Shown: in pieces, positions 18,276-27,279 of the stretch
Layout of the letters: each line of letters starts with the position of its first letter
How positions within the stretch are numbered: the first letter of the stretch is position 1
Source of the DNA: Paenibacillaceae bacterium
Lineage (GTDB): Bacteria; Bacillota; Clostridia; Lachnospirales; Lachnospiraceae
NCBI GenBank assembly: GCA_015057715.1
Contig: SVDS01000001.1
Span: 62,001 to 126,000 of the forward strand
Length of the DNA: 64,000 nt
Reading direction: 5' to 3'
Translations under genes and position numbers: made by a program
The notes under the pieces: model-generated
What the model saw: the letters and a program-made list of their open reading frames with translations, nothing else
Databases searched by the model: none
What the model was told of the DNA's origin: nothing

Positions 18276-19604
18276 ATGAATAATTTGAATTGCTTTAAGG
18301 ATTTTGTAAAATATTCGTCGCTAAATGTACTTGGTATGATGGGACTATCCTGTTATATTTTAGCAGACACTTTTTTTGTTTCAAAAGGACTTGGAACAAA
18401 TGGACTAACCGCACTAAATCTCGCAATTCCGATCTATAGCTTTATCCATGGTACTGGGCTAATGATTGGTATTGGCGGCGGTACTAAATATTCTATTTTA
18501 AAAAGTCAAAATGACAAGAAGGCAGCAAATCACACATTTACAAATTCTGTTATATTGGCGTTCGGTTTTTCAATTGTTTTTTTTATGATCGGGATACTTT
18601 TCTCTGACAATATTGTTAAATTACTTGGAGCTGATGAAACGGTTTGTCAAATGAGTAAAACTTATCTGCAAGTAATTTTATTGTTTGCCCCTATGTTTAT
18701 AATTAATAATGTACTCTTGTGCTTTGTAAGGAATGATGGCTCTCCACAAATCTCTATGACTGCTATGCTTGGGGGAAGTTTTTCTAATATTGTTTTAGAT
18801 TATATTTTTATTTTCCCGTTTAAAATGGGGATTTTCGGAGCAGTGCTCGCAACTGGTCTTGCCCCAGTTATCAGTATACTAATATTATGTCCCTTTTTCA
18901 TTAAAAAGAAAAATTGCTTTCATCTGAAAAAATGCAAACTTTCAAACAAATTAACTATAACTATTTTTTCAAATGGATTGCCTTCACTTATTTCAGAGGT
19001 TTCTTCGGGTATCGTTATCATTGTATTTAACATTATTATATTAAGACTACAAGGAAATATTGGTGTCGCTGCATATAGCGTTATAGCTAACCTGTCATTA
19101 GTGGTAATGGCAATATATACGGGTGTTGCACAAGGTATTCAGCCGATTGTCAGCAGTAATTACGGAGCTGGGAACCGCGCAAATGTCCAAGCGATTTTGC
19201 GCTATGCTCTGACAGCCGTTTTAGTTATATCAGGCATAGTTTACTTATGTGTATTTTTCGGAGCTGCACAGATAGCCAACATATTCAACAGTGAAGAAAA
19301 TACTCTCTTGCAAAGTATCGCTGTAACCGGATTGAGGTATTATTTTACTGCCTGCCTGTTTGCCGGATTTAATATCATCATGTCTGTTTACTTTACTTCT
19401 ACTGAAAACGCACTCCCTGCGCATATTATTTCTATTCTACGTGGATTTGTAGTTATCATACCAATGGCTTTCTTACTATCCGCGATCGGTGGCATGTTAG
19501 GCGTTTGGTGCGTATTTCCTGCGTCTGAATTACTTGTAAGTATATTGGGAATCACTTTATATATACTGCATAAAAATAAAGTCGCTTATAAATTGTTGTA
19601 CTGA
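18276..19604 (+). CDS. MATE-family multidrug/Na+ antiporter
   Basis: 442 residues from the ATG at 18276, which has TGGAGG nine bases upstream. An in-frame extension upstream of it crosses the terminator hairpin and is not a real start. Twelve hydrophobic segments are arranged as two MatE halves. The first half holds ADTFFVSKGLGTNGLTALNLAIPI, the typical MATE opening, and the second half holds YTGVAQGIQPIVSSNYGAGN. These proteins expel cationic drugs or metabolites using Na+ or H+ gradients. Control is probably through the attenuator just upstream. Confidence 0.92.
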   Translation: MNNLNCFKDFVKYSSLNVLGMMGLSCYILADTFFVSKGLGTNGLTALNLAIPIYSFIHGTGLMIGIGGGTKYSILKSQNDKKAANHTFTNSVILAFGFSIVFFMIGILFSDNIVKLLGADETVCQMSKTYLQVILLFAPMFIINNVLLCFVRNDGSPQISMTAMLGGSFSNIVLDYIFIFPFKMGIFGAVLATGLAPVISILILCPFFIKKKNCFHLKKCKLSNKLTITIFSNGLPSLISEVSSGIVIIVFNIIILRLQGNIGVAAYSVIANLSLVVMAIYTGVAQGIQPIVSSNYGAGNRANVQAILRYALTAVLVISGIVYLCVFFGAAQIANIFNSEENTLLQSIAVTGLRYYFTACLFAGFNIIMSVYFTSTENALPAHIISILRGFVVIIPMAFLLSAIGGMLGVWCVFPASELLVSILGITLYILHKNKVAYKLLY

Positions 19605-19754
19605 CTATATTCTCCAAAAAGAAATGCCACGACAATTAACTCTGGACATTCCCAAAGAGTGCAATGGAAAATTATAAATTTCTTAAATAATATATTATTA
19701 AAGTTACCAACTATCAATACTCATTTTTCAATAGGGCAACTAACTAAAAAGAAC

Positions 19755-19783
19755 CCCCGGAGACTAGCCCTCTCCGGGGTTTC
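19755..19783 (+). terminator. Terminator downstream of the MATE gene
   Basis: Stem CCCCGGAGA / TCTCCGGGG around CTAGCCC, with flanking A and TTT runs. It could work in both directions and lies 150 bp after the MATE stop. Confidence 0.65.
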
Positions 19784-19903
19784 GCTTCGTGCGTAATGCA
19801 CAATTAAGTATCTTGGCTATCTTTAGCATATTCCATTCAAATGAGATGTTAAGTAATTTGGTTTGTCTTATCTATACAATCTGATCAAACCTAACAATCA
19901 GCT

Positions 19904-20131
19904 TTAAAATACTTTCGCGAGTTTCCTGGCATTTTCAATACTGTTATTAAGAACATGTTTGTATTCATCTCCCTGTAAAACATCTGCCAATTCAAATGCT
20001 ATTGTGTTAATCTCTTTAATTCCAAAAAATCCCAACAAAGTTCTAATATATCGATTGCCCATCTCCCAATCAGCACGAGGTCCTTGGCTATACATTCCTC
20101 CTCTTGCCGTTTCAATGGCACAAAACGGGAA
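19904..20131 (-). pseudogene. FMN-dependent NADH-azoreductase remnant (C-terminal part)
   Basis: The minus frame reads FPFCAIETARGGMYSQGP, then NRYIRTLLGFFGIKEINTI and an alpha-helical end, which match the last third of AzoR/AcpD-type azoreductases (ATGGIYS, LRTFLGFIG). There is no flavodoxin-like N-terminal two thirds: upstream of 20131 the text switches to a different, oppositely oriented gene fragment. The 63-codon ATG frame inside it is therefore a leftover, not a complete gene. Confidence 0.65.
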
Positions 20132-20132
20132 G

Positions 20133-20198
20133 ATGTTATTACCGGTTCTTAATGAATTGGCAAAATGGGGAACAGAATTGATACAAAAAAGAGATTAA
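20133..20198 (+). pseudogene. Possible HxlR-type regulator 3' stub
   Basis: The plus frame reads LLPVLNELAKWGTELIQ then stop, which is like the C-terminus of HxlR regulators (typically SLIPVLDALCEWGEEY). HxlR genes are commonly divergent from azoreductase genes, so a deletion joining the two tails fits. Only about 21 codons remain, so the call is tentative. Confidence 0.35.
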
Positions 20199-20205
20199 TA
20201 ATAAA

Positions 20206-20757
20206 AAGGGTCGGTGACATCATAGACAAGATTATACCGTAAGTAAAGGAATGGAAGTCACGTCCTCTGGCACCAATCGATCCCTTTATTTTTCTGGATG
20301 CGATTCACTATAAGATTCATGAATATGGCAGCCCCCTTAACCGTACAACCTGTATTTCTTGGTGTTAACTTGATGGAACCAAAGATATTCTGATTATTAA
20401 CATAGGTACAAATAAATTTCAAAGTTCTAGCTTGGTATACTTAATGATTTAAAGAATCACAGAGTACAGAAAGTTCTAATTTTTTGTATAGATGAGCTTT
20501 TGATTTTAAGGTGTACTTCTGCTGTTAATCCCCAGGCAGAAGTAGAACGATGTATTATTCACATGCTTCATAATTCTTTTAAATATGTATTCTATTAAGA
20601 TATCAAAAAATCACGGCATATTTCAAGGCAGTTTATAAGGCACAAACACGAAAACTAGTGCTTTCCGAACTTGACAGTGTAAAGGAATCTATTATATATC
20701 AAATTCAATTTCAAACGGTGGATAGCTTTCTGAACACAAGAAAATTTATGCTCTCAC
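20206..20757 (+). pseudogene. IS256-family (Mutator-like) transposase, degenerate
   Basis: Conceptual translation with several frameshifts and stops reads DKIIP.VKEWKSRPL, then PIDPFIFLDAIHYKIHEYG, NDLKNHRVQKVLIFCIDEL, EVERCIIHML and NSFKYV. These are the DDE-domain blocks of IS256-type transposases, including the FLDAIHYKV and RCIIHQIRNS motifs. Neither end of the element nor an intact frame is present, so it is inactive. It lies in the decayed zone bordering the conjugative element. Confidence 0.7.
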
Positions 20758-20787
20758 TATTACTATTCATTTTATATGCAATATAAA

Positions 20788-21315
20788 CTAAAATTCTTTT
20801 CCATATCCGTTCAACCATGCTCTATGTTCAAATGCTTTTTTTTCAACACCAGGAGTTTCTTTATCTGCAATTCCCAATGGCATATAGATAACTACCGTCA
20901 AATCTTCCGGTACTCCAAGAAGATCCCCCATTTTTTTTGCCTTTTCTCCCTCGATCTGTCCCTCAACCCATGTAGTTGAATATCCTTTTGCATTTACAGC
21001 CAAAAGAATATTCTCAGCTGCAGCGGAGTAATCATGTATGTGGTAGGAATTACCTTTATAGGAAATCTTTTCTTTAGTCAACAGAAGAATTGCTGCAGGT
21101 GCTGTAAGTGCCCATGTTGCACCATAAATAGTAGCTAGATTGTAGACCATCTTCTGATCGTTTACTGCAATAAAACAAGTTGTCTGCTGATTGCAGCCAG
21201 AAGGGGCTGCTACACCAGCTTTCAGAATATCTTTTAAATCGGCATCTGATACCTGATCCGGTTTGAATGTTTTACGATAACTTTTTCTTGTGAGAATTGC
21301 TTCCATTAAGTCCAT
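20788..21315 (-). CDS. Nitroreductase-family FMN oxidoreductase
   Basis: 175 residues from ATG 21315 (MDLMEAILTRKSYRKTF), with AAAGGA nine bases upstream; a longer frame to 21375 lacks a ribosome site. The family signature is clear: RKSYRKTFKPDQV, AAPSGCNQQTTCFIAV, an internal YSAAAENILLAVNAKGYSTTWVEG block and the VVIYMPLGIADKETP end. Such proteins bind FMN as dimers and reduce nitro-aromatics or related compounds with NAD(P)H. It stands alone on the chromosomal side of the element boundary. Confidence 0.9.
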   Translation of the reverse strand: MDLMEAILTRKSYRKTFKPDQVSDADLKDILKAGVAAPSGCNQQTTCFIAVNDQKMVYNLATIYGATWALTAPAAILLLTKEKISYKGNSYHIHDYSAAAENILLAVNAKGYSTTWVEGQIEGEKAKKMGDLLGVPEDLTVVIYMPLGIADKETPGVEKKAFEHRAWLNGYGKEF

Positions 21316-21375
21316 TATATCAAGTCCTTTCCATCTTCCTATTATTGATTGTGCTTCTGTGTAAAAGTATACCAT

Positions 21376-22097
21376 ATATTCTTATTTTTCGCGAGTATAT
21401 TAGACAATCGCGCCAGTACTGCCTGCGGATTGGTGAGAGACACTCATCGAACCAATTACAGGGAAGAACCAGAACCGAGCCGATTATCGCTTGCCTATTT
21501 TTTATGGAGCAGCCAATCAAGCATCGGAGGATAATTAATGAATCAATGCTGGAACCAATTAATATCCGAAATTATCTGACTATGAAAATAATTGAACAGG
21601 TTACCTGTGGTGAAAAACAGGGAATGAGACCAGAATTTGTAACTTTACCTGAATATTAAAAACCTGCTTCTCATAAAAAAAACGGGAGAAGATGAACTTT
21701 TCCTGCTTGTATAATACTCTTTCCCAGCTTCCACTCAGGATCTAAAAAAGACTCCGGATGCTGCGATAAGTATTGCACGCTTTTTCTCCCTTATCAGCCG
21801 TTTCCGGAAATAAGAGTATCCTTGCCAGCGTTCTCTTTACACTTCTGCTTCTTCCCATGATCATTTATATGGAAATAGCAATACCAGATACTTACGGCAT
21901 ATCATCATAAATTTCTAGGAATCAAGAATTAACTACCCCGATACCTCTGCCATTCTCTTCACCCCAATCCTTGTTCTTTTTCTGCTGTTAGATTTTCTTA
22001 AAGTGAGAGATTCCCCTACATGGTCCATGGTGAACCATACCATGGACCACTAAAAAAGCAGACTTCACCCTTGGTGTTTGAATCATATTTCAGACTT
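21376..22097. other. Degenerate intergenic zone at the left flank of the conjugative element
   Basis: No intact gene was found. A plus frame at 21297-21659 ends in LEPINIRNYLTMKIIEQ and EFVTLPEY without a recognised family. Further right, broken frames read AAISIARFFSLISRFRK and, one frame over, ILASVLFTLLLLPMIIYMEI, like a decayed membrane-protein gene. The left attachment site of the element should lie here or nearby but cannot be fixed without the other end. Confidence 0.4.
22021..22049. repeat. 11-bp inverted repeat at the end of the element's leftmost operon
   Basis: Exact arms TGGTCCATGGT and ACCATGGACCA surround a 7-base loop about 50 bp past the stop of the last element gene. It has no T-run on the minus side, so it is an imperfect terminator candidate or a site related to the element end. 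Confidence 0.55.
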
Positions 22098-22367
22098 TTA
22101 TCTGGTATCCTCTTTTTTTAGATAAAACATGTTGCTGCTCTTGCCACCGTTCTCCCTCCACCGCTGCACTTTCGTAAGATATCCACTTTTTTCTAAATCA
22201 GCAATTGCACGTTTAACGGTACTCCGGGACAGTTTAAGTTCCCTGGCGATAGTGCCAATCGCAGGATAACATCTGCCCTCCTTATCAGACCGGTCAGAAA
22301 GATACATATAGACAGCTCTTGCACGGTGTGGCAGTTCAGAGGAATAAAGCGAGGTAAAGTAACCCAT
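22098..22367 (-). CDS. Small winged-helix protein (HTH_36-like)
   Basis: 89 residues. I choose ATG 22367 because AAGGGG at the end of the coupling-protein gene sits just upstream. The text GRCYPAIGTIARELKLSRSTVKRAIADLEKSGYL is a winged helix-turn-helix of the HTH_36 type, as seen in plasmid replication initiators and ICE regulators. It is the last gene of the transfer operon and may regulate transfer or replication of the circular form. It carries no replication-protein domain beyond this HTH. Confidence 0.8.
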   Translation of the reverse strand: MGYFTSLYSSELPHRARAVYMYLSDRSDKEGRCYPAIGTIARELKLSRSTVKRAIADLEKSGYLTKVQRWRENGGKSSNMFYLKKEDTR

Positions 22368-22371
22368 AGCG

Positions 22372-24189
22372 TCACCCCTTTTTGGATTCATGTTTTTGGA
22401 CAAATGGATCAAGATTGATTAAGGCCGATGAATGCATATTTTCTCCTGATGCAGCCTCAGTTGCCGCTGGCTTTTCCGGCATTACCTCACAGACAGCATG
22501 ACGCCGGATAATTTCTTCCTCCAAGGTGAATCGGTCGGCATAGTCCACCTTTCTGGCTGACTTTTCCATAATCTCATAAGGTTTGCCGAAAACAATTCCC
22601 CATTCGAGAAACAACTTCAACCTGGTTCTCATGGGGTAGGCTCCTGTCTTAGTTACGATAAAATAACTTTTTGGCATAGACTTCAATTCATCAGGTGTCA
22701 TAAGCGGCCGCTCAATCATCTGCAGAGACTGGCTTGGGTCGTTTTTCCCACGGCTGACGGAACCACTCATAATCGTCTTGCTTCCGAGGGCTTTGGATAA
22801 TATCTGCGCCGATTCGCTGTTAGGGGCAAAACCGCCGAACACCGTATCCTGACAGTTATCAATAATAATGGCAGAACCCTCCCGACCGTAGTTTTTCTCC
22901 AGCTGGGCAAAGGACTGGATGATTGCGACAATTGACATACGGCGGGAACGGCTGGCAGAGAACATCATCTCAGCAGATTCAATCTTGGGAATCGTACCAA
23001 TCTCATCCAGAAACATCATCACCCGGTTCGGGAGCCTGCCGCCATGTTCATCGGCTACGGAGAGGATCTCTCGGTAGAGCTGCTGAACAATAAGGCTGAT
23101 GATGAAATATTTTGTACTGTCTTCCTCTGGCATGACGAGGAAAATAGCACTTTTCTCTGTACAAAATTTTTCCGCGTCGATGGCAGTATCAAAGCACAGA
23201 ATCTGCTCCAGCTCAGAATCCAGGAATGCATTTAGTCTGGACAGCGCCGTGGAGAGGACGCTCTGCATGGCCTGCTCTGCACTGTTAAGAGCCGCACCAG
23301 CGAACCATTTGGTCTTATGTTCATCTGGCAAATGCGACAGCAGTAGCTGGAACAGGGTTCGTCCCTTGACTCCGCTGGGCGCCAGCAGATCCTGTATTAG
23401 CTTAAACACAGATACAATATGTCGCTGCTTTGGTTCACAGTATTCCGCAATAAGTAAAATCACAGAAGTCAGCAGTCCTTCTGCGGCGTCATAAAAAAAA
23501 GCATTTTGTCCTGCGGAAGCTGTATCAAAACCGCCGGAGTTGATGATTGTTTTAGCGGTAATCTTGGCGTATTTTTCTGCTCTGGCCTTATATACCAGGC
23601 TGTGAGGATTGGCAAGATATAAATCCATGTATCGGTTTACCAAGTGCAGCAGGTTATTGCCGTCCGACCGAGTGGGGTTACGAAGATCAATTACTGCTAC
23701 ATGGTAGCCGTAGTAATCTTTTGCAATACTTCCATAATTACGGTAGAGATCACCTTTTGTGTCAGTTGTGACAAAACTCATGCCGCAGGCGCAGGTATAT
23801 TCCAGATTCGGATAGAGGAAATTGGCTGTCTTACCAACACCGGCAGCTCCGATCATCAGACAATGGATGTCATCGTCATCAATCAATGCATAGCCGTTGG
23901 GCGCCGTCTTATCAAAAAGTGACGCCCGCCGCCAGCCAGCGACCAGCCCCTGTACCTTTGGAAGACTTTCACCCTTACGCCATTTCTCCGGCTCAAATCG
24001 CACTTCCGTATAGGTATGCTTGATTTCCTGCTTTGAGGCCCATCTTGCCGTCCCATGCTGTCCATCACCCACAGTCTTTGATTTGATGCCGTTAAGGGTG
24101 TAATAATGGGCCAGCAAGGATAAAAAACCAATTACGCCAAACATTGTCGCACCTGCGACAATCAGCGTGATAAGTTGAGATGCCTGCAT
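22372..24189 (-). CDS. virD4: VirD4/TraG-type conjugative coupling ATPase
   Basis: 605 residues with an N-terminal membrane helix (LITLIVAGATMFGVIGFLSLLAHYYTL), Walker A GAAGVGKT at residues 114-121 within the LMIGAAGVGKTANFLYPN block, and Walker B MMFLDEIG near residue 390. The IIDNCQDTVFGG block is typical of TraG/VirD4. The protein forms a hexamer at the inner face of the membrane and feeds the relaxase-DNA complex to the mating channel. It follows the second toxin-antitoxin module, from which a terminator hairpin separates it, and precedes the small HTH gene. Length matches clostridial TraG proteins. Confidence 0.95.
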   Translation of the reverse strand: MQASQLITLIVAGATMFGVIGFLSLLAHYYTLNGIKSKTVGDGQHGTARWASKQEIKHTYTEVRFEPEKWRKGESLPKVQGLVAGWRRASLFDKTAPNGYALIDDDDIHCLMIGAAGVGKTANFLYPNLEYTCACGMSFVTTDTKGDLYRNYGSIAKDYYGYHVAVIDLRNPTRSDGNNLLHLVNRYMDLYLANPHSLVYKARAEKYAKITAKTIINSGGFDTASAGQNAFFYDAAEGLLTSVILLIAEYCEPKQRHIVSVFKLIQDLLAPSGVKGRTLFQLLLSHLPDEHKTKWFAGAALNSAEQAMQSVLSTALSRLNAFLDSELEQILCFDTAIDAEKFCTEKSAIFLVMPEEDSTKYFIISLIVQQLYREILSVADEHGGRLPNRVMMFLDEIGTIPKIESAEMMFSASRSRRMSIVAIIQSFAQLEKNYGREGSAIIIDNCQDTVFGGFAPNSESAQILSKALGSKTIMSGSVSRGKNDPSQSLQMIERPLMTPDELKSMPKSYFIVTKTGAYPMRTRLKLFLEWGIVFGKPYEIMEKSARKVDYADRFTLEEEIIRRHAVCEVMPEKPAATEAASGENMHSSALINLDPFVQKHESKKG

Positions 24190-24212
24190 AGTCTGACCTC
24201 CAATTTATATTT

Positions 24213-24256
24213 GGGTAAATAAAACCGCCAGGGAGCGTTTCATACTCCTTGACGGC
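24213..24256 (-). terminator. Terminator between AbiEii and virD4
   Basis: On the minus strand the stem CCGTCAAGGAG / CTCCCTGGCGG (one wobble, one mismatch) is followed by TTTTATTT. It would limit read-through from the toxin-antitoxin pair into virD4. Confidence 0.7.
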
Positions 24257-24275
24257 TTTAGAGATTTAGGGTTAT

Positions 24276-25154
24276 TTAGAATTCCATTTTCATATCCATG
24301 TCTTGCTGTTCAGTCATCGAAATTCCGTTGGTAAGCTCTAAAACGGAATCAACCGCATCCTGCCACGGGATATCACATGCATAGGCATACTTTTTTTGAT
24401 ATCGCTCCCACAGCTTGTGCATCTCCGGGCTGTCCTTTAAAATCAGGACAGCTTGTTCGAGATTCTCACGCAGTAAAAAATCACTGCCTCTTTTCTTTAC
24501 GGTTCGTGCAAATGCACTTCCTAAAACGGAATCGCTGATATCAGATTTTCTGGTATGGGTAAGAATATACACATCGTAGAAATCCCTCATCCGGGTGTTT
24601 GCAGTTCCCCGTGAAAAGATAGTCTCCAGCTTTTCGGCAAGTACGGTTTCCAGTGTATATGCCTTAATTTCTATGGTTCTATCTTCAAAAAGTAGTTTAA
24701 AAGCATAGTTGACCTCATGAGGCGTAATTGGATCACCGGTAGTGATGTCTACCTTCAGAGTCTGTCTTGTTTCATCAAGGAGCATTTCCAGTGTTACACG
24801 CAGCCCTGAATACTCGGCATCGTCGTTTATTTCCTCCAACTTTTTCAGTGTCAGGGTTATGCTGTCATCTACCGGAACAGACAGTATATCTGTAAAAACG
24901 GAGCGGATAGCGTCTTCTGTCATTGGATAGCCACGGAGAGTCGTGTCCATATCCATAGTTGTCCGGGTATCCAGCCCTACCATGGCAGCAACCAGCATTC
25001 CGCCCTTTAATATCAGATTTTCCTTATAGGGTGACAGAGATATTCGTTCCAGCAAACGTTCCAGCATATAATTTCGTAAAATAATCTGCGAATTGATATT
25101 TTTTTGCTTAGACATATTTCGTATAAGTGCATTGAGCTGTCTTGATGTTTTCAT
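24276..25154 (-). CDS. AbiEii/AbiGii-type nucleotidyltransferase toxin (module 1)
   Basis: 292 residues of the nucleotidyltransferase AbiEii family: LILKGGMLVAAMVG (GG at 51-52) followed by TRTTMDMDTTL with the paired Asp68 and Asp70 that hold the metal. The later blocks LETVLAEKLETIFSRG and RMRDFYDVYIL are typical. Relatives transfer nucleotides to tRNA 3' ends and stop growth during phage infection or loss of the antitoxin. It overlaps the antitoxin gene by ATGA, the normal order for type IV AbiE pairs. It probably stabilises the element and may give phage defence. Confidence 0.9.
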   Translation of the reverse strand: MKTSRQLNALIRNMSKQKNINSQIILRNYMLERLLERISLSPYKENLILKGGMLVAAMVGLDTRTTMDMDTTLRGYPMTEDAIRSVFTDILSVPVDDSITLTLKKLEEINDDAEYSGLRVTLEMLLDETRQTLKVDITTGDPITPHEVNYAFKLLFEDRTIEIKAYTLETVLAEKLETIFSRGTANTRMRDFYDVYILTHTRKSDISDSVLGSAFARTVKKRGSDFLLRENLEQAVLILKDSPEMHKLWERYQKKYAYACDIPWQDAVDSVLELTNGISMTEQQDMDMKMEF

Positions 25155-25741
25155 AGCAGCACCTCCAAATACTGCCGCAGCAGCTTTGCCACGCGCAATT
25201 GATTGGCATACTGCATCAGCAAGGGGATATTTTTGTTCTTACGGCGTACATAGCGTTTGATTGCGTCGGGAAGCAGGGCGCTGTCCATCTGGTTCCGGCT
25301 GCGAATCATGTCGCAGAGGGTTCGTTCCGGATTATATGTCCGTACCATTCTTCCGAACTGCGTCCTGACTTCCTCAACTCCTATTTCGTATAAATCCTGT
25401 TTAATGGAAAACACAACCAGACCTTCCTCCACCAGGCGCTTGGTGTTGTAGCCGGTGGGGACTGTCACGCTGTATGTCAGAGGATCACGGTCGGTCAGAT
25501 CATGAAGATACAAGGCAGTGTCATGGGAGTAAATAATCCGGCTTTTGCAGCTCTGCAGGATGAACATCCGATCCTCCAGCACATCCGGTGTGATGTACAC
25601 ACCGTGATCTACCCGCTCCAGCCTTCCTTCCTTCACAAATTTTGCCACATAAATATTTGGCACTCCGGCTTTAGCGATGTCCTTGGCAAATAGCACACCG
25701 TCACTTTTTTTCAGAAGCGCCTCTAAGGTTTCCGTATGCAT
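25151..25741 (-). CDS. AbiEi-type antitoxin/regulator (module 1)
   Basis: About 196 residues from ATG 25741 (MHTETLEALLKKSDG), with AAGGAGG nine bases upstream. The N-terminal winged helix (VLFAKDIAKAGVPNIYVAKFVKEGRLERVDHGVYITP) is the AbiEi antitoxin domain and the rest matches the AbiEi C-terminal domain (YSHDTALYLHDLTDRDPLTYSVTVPTGY). AbiEi proteins bind inverted repeats in their own promoter and counteract the partner toxin. The ribosome site itself is inside a small palindrome (25744-25756). Confidence 0.88.
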   Translation of the reverse strand: MHTETLEALLKKSDGVLFAKDIAKAGVPNIYVAKFVKEGRLERVDHGVYITPDVLEDRMFILQSCKSRIIYSHDTALYLHDLTDRDPLTYSVTVPTGYNTKRLVEEGLVVFSIKQDLYEIGVEEVRTQFGRMVRTYNPERTLCDMIRSRNQMDSALLPDAIKRYVRRKNKNIPLLMQYANQLRVAKLLRQYLEVLL

Positions 25742-25743
25742 AC

Positions 25744-25756
25744 AGGAGTACCTCCT
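25744..25756 (-). promoter_or_regulatory. Palindrome covering the AbiEi ribosome-binding site
   Basis: The sequence AGGAGGTACTCCT, read on the minus strand, has 5-bp arms AGGAG / CTCCT. The first arm is the Shine-Dalgarno of the antitoxin gene. It could hide the ribosome site as a hairpin or be a DNA operator half. Confidence 0.4.
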
Positions 25757-25827
25757 TGTTTTATATTTCATGCTAATATTATATATTATTTTAGCGCAAA
25801 ATACAATATATAAAATAAAGTCAACTG

Positions 25828-27261
25828 TTACATACGCATTAACATATTAGCAGTCTGCTCTTGTTTTGGCATTATGACTTGATGCTCCAGTTCTACAAAT
25901 ATTCCCGTTCTAACACAGTCCAGTGCCAACCGAAGATATAAACTGCCAAGCCGCTGCTGGTCAGCTTCGGTGCGGATGCCGGGCATATTTGTCATCTGGT
26001 CTATCTCAGCCAGATACCACCGGACATTCTCCATCCGGGTTCGCATCCAGCCCCTGTCCTCATGAATACGGTAATTCATCTGAAGCTTTTTGATAAGCTG
26101 CTCGATTGTCACCGGACGCTCCATCTGGCGGCACAGTTCTTTTGCCAATAGCAGGGAACCAGCCGCCATGCACTGTAGACATTCTCTGACAACATTTACT
26201 TTTTCCGGTACAATCTTTTCAGTTCTTACAAGCGGTTCCAGTTCCTTAAGGCAATCAGTCAAAAACTTTCTGACATCCCACTGTACTGCAAGAATCTCAC
26301 ACAAACCGGGCAGTATGGCACACATCTGTGGCAGCAATACCAGCTTTGGGTGTTCCTTAGAGGGAATGGGATTTATTCCATGTCTCTCTTTTAGATCCTC
26401 ATTCCAGTCTTTGTTAATGGATTGCATCACGCTTGTATTTGAGTATCCATTTTCTGAAAGGCTGTCCTTTAATCGTGAATTTGCTTCAATCCCGGCTTCG
26501 TCATGGTCCAGGCAAAGGATGACTTCCTGCAGATGGGAATTATGCCGGAGCTGCTGGAGCAGGGCATGTTCTGCAACGCCATCCAGGGTCACATAGCTGT
26601 ATTCCTGCCAGTTCTCTGGATACAGTGTGATAAAAGACAGCATATCTACCGGAGCTTCAAAAACATAGAGCTTGGTACTTTTACCGTTCCAGTGAAAGCT
26701 GTATCTCGGATCGCTGCCCTCAACGTTGCCTTTATAGGGTTCACCCTGGGTATAAGTGCCTCGTTTGTGGGCATGCCGGGCAATACCCTTTTCATCCAAA
26801 CCTACAAAAACAGCATTGTGATATTCTGCATCCTCAAAAATAAGTTTTTTACGGGCAAAATGTGTCAGCAGGTCACGATCTATAAATCGCTGCTTGATCA
26901 GATAGGCAAACACTCGGCGCATATCAGAATTCATCCTCGGCAGCTTAAATTCTTTTTTCGGTGCAGGTGCGCTTTTAGATGTTTGATTCCACTCCACGCC
27001 AGCTTCACCACCGAGAAGCCATTGTACAGCTTCAGGGAAACTCAGATTATAAAACTCTTGTACAAAGTCAATGGCGTGACCTCCTTCCTTCCGACTATGA
27101 CGGAACCACTCGCTGCCGCGTACCGTTACACTGTCATAACGTTTCCAGCGCCACTCCCTGCCGGAGCGGATGAGCTTTTCTCCCTGGCGTTCCAGGAAAT
27201 CCACTAGGTCAACCGAATTTGCACGATGTTTTTGCTCATCAGTAAAATGAATATATGCCAT
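25828..27261 (-). CDS. TOPRIM/primase-like protein of the element (DUF3991-type)
   Basis: 477 residues. The N-terminal part (FLERQGEKLIRSGREWRWKRYDSVTVRGSEWFRHSRKEGGHAIDFVQEFYNLSFPEAVQWLLGG) has the fold pattern of a CHC2 primase zinc finger but without the cysteines. A TOPRIM domain follows: LYVFEAPVDMLSFI with the catalytic Glu, then VILCLDHDEAG with the DxD-like pair. The last third is unrecognised. Such proteins are routine beside relaxases in Firmicutes elements and may prime second-strand synthesis. AAGGAGGTGG precedes the ATG. It lies just after the relaxase and a 43-residue ORF. Confidence 0.85.
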   Translation of the reverse strand: MAYIHFTDEQKHRANSVDLVDFLERQGEKLIRSGREWRWKRYDSVTVRGSEWFRHSRKEGGHAIDFVQEFYNLSFPEAVQWLLGGEAGVEWNQTSKSAPAPKKEFKLPRMNSDMRRVFAYLIKQRFIDRDLLTHFARKKLIFEDAEYHNAVFVGLDEKGIARHAHKRGTYTQGEPYKGNVEGSDPRYSFHWNGKSTKLYVFEAPVDMLSFITLYPENWQEYSYVTLDGVAEHALLQQLRHNSHLQEVILCLDHDEAGIEANSRLKDSLSENGYSNTSVMQSINKDWNEDLKERHGINPIPSKEHPKLVLLPQMCAILPGLCEILAVQWDVRKFLTDCLKELEPLVRTEKIVPEKVNVVRECLQCMAAGSLLLAKELCRQMERPVTIEQLIKKLQMNYRIHEDRGWMRTRMENVRWYLAEIDQMTNMPGIRTEADQQRLGSLYLRLALDCVRTGIFVELEHQVIMPKQEQTANMLMRM

Positions 27262-27279
27262 CTCCCGGCCACCTCCTTT

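Noticed and set aside
22021..22049. Left attachment site of the ICE
   Set aside because: The palindrome is near the expected boundary, but neither the matching right end nor an integrase is in the window, so it cannot be called an att site.
26503..27207. Long rightward open frame of about 234 codons
   Set aside because: It is antisense to the TOPRIM/primase-like gene, has no ribosome site, and its text looks like random reverse-strand translation.
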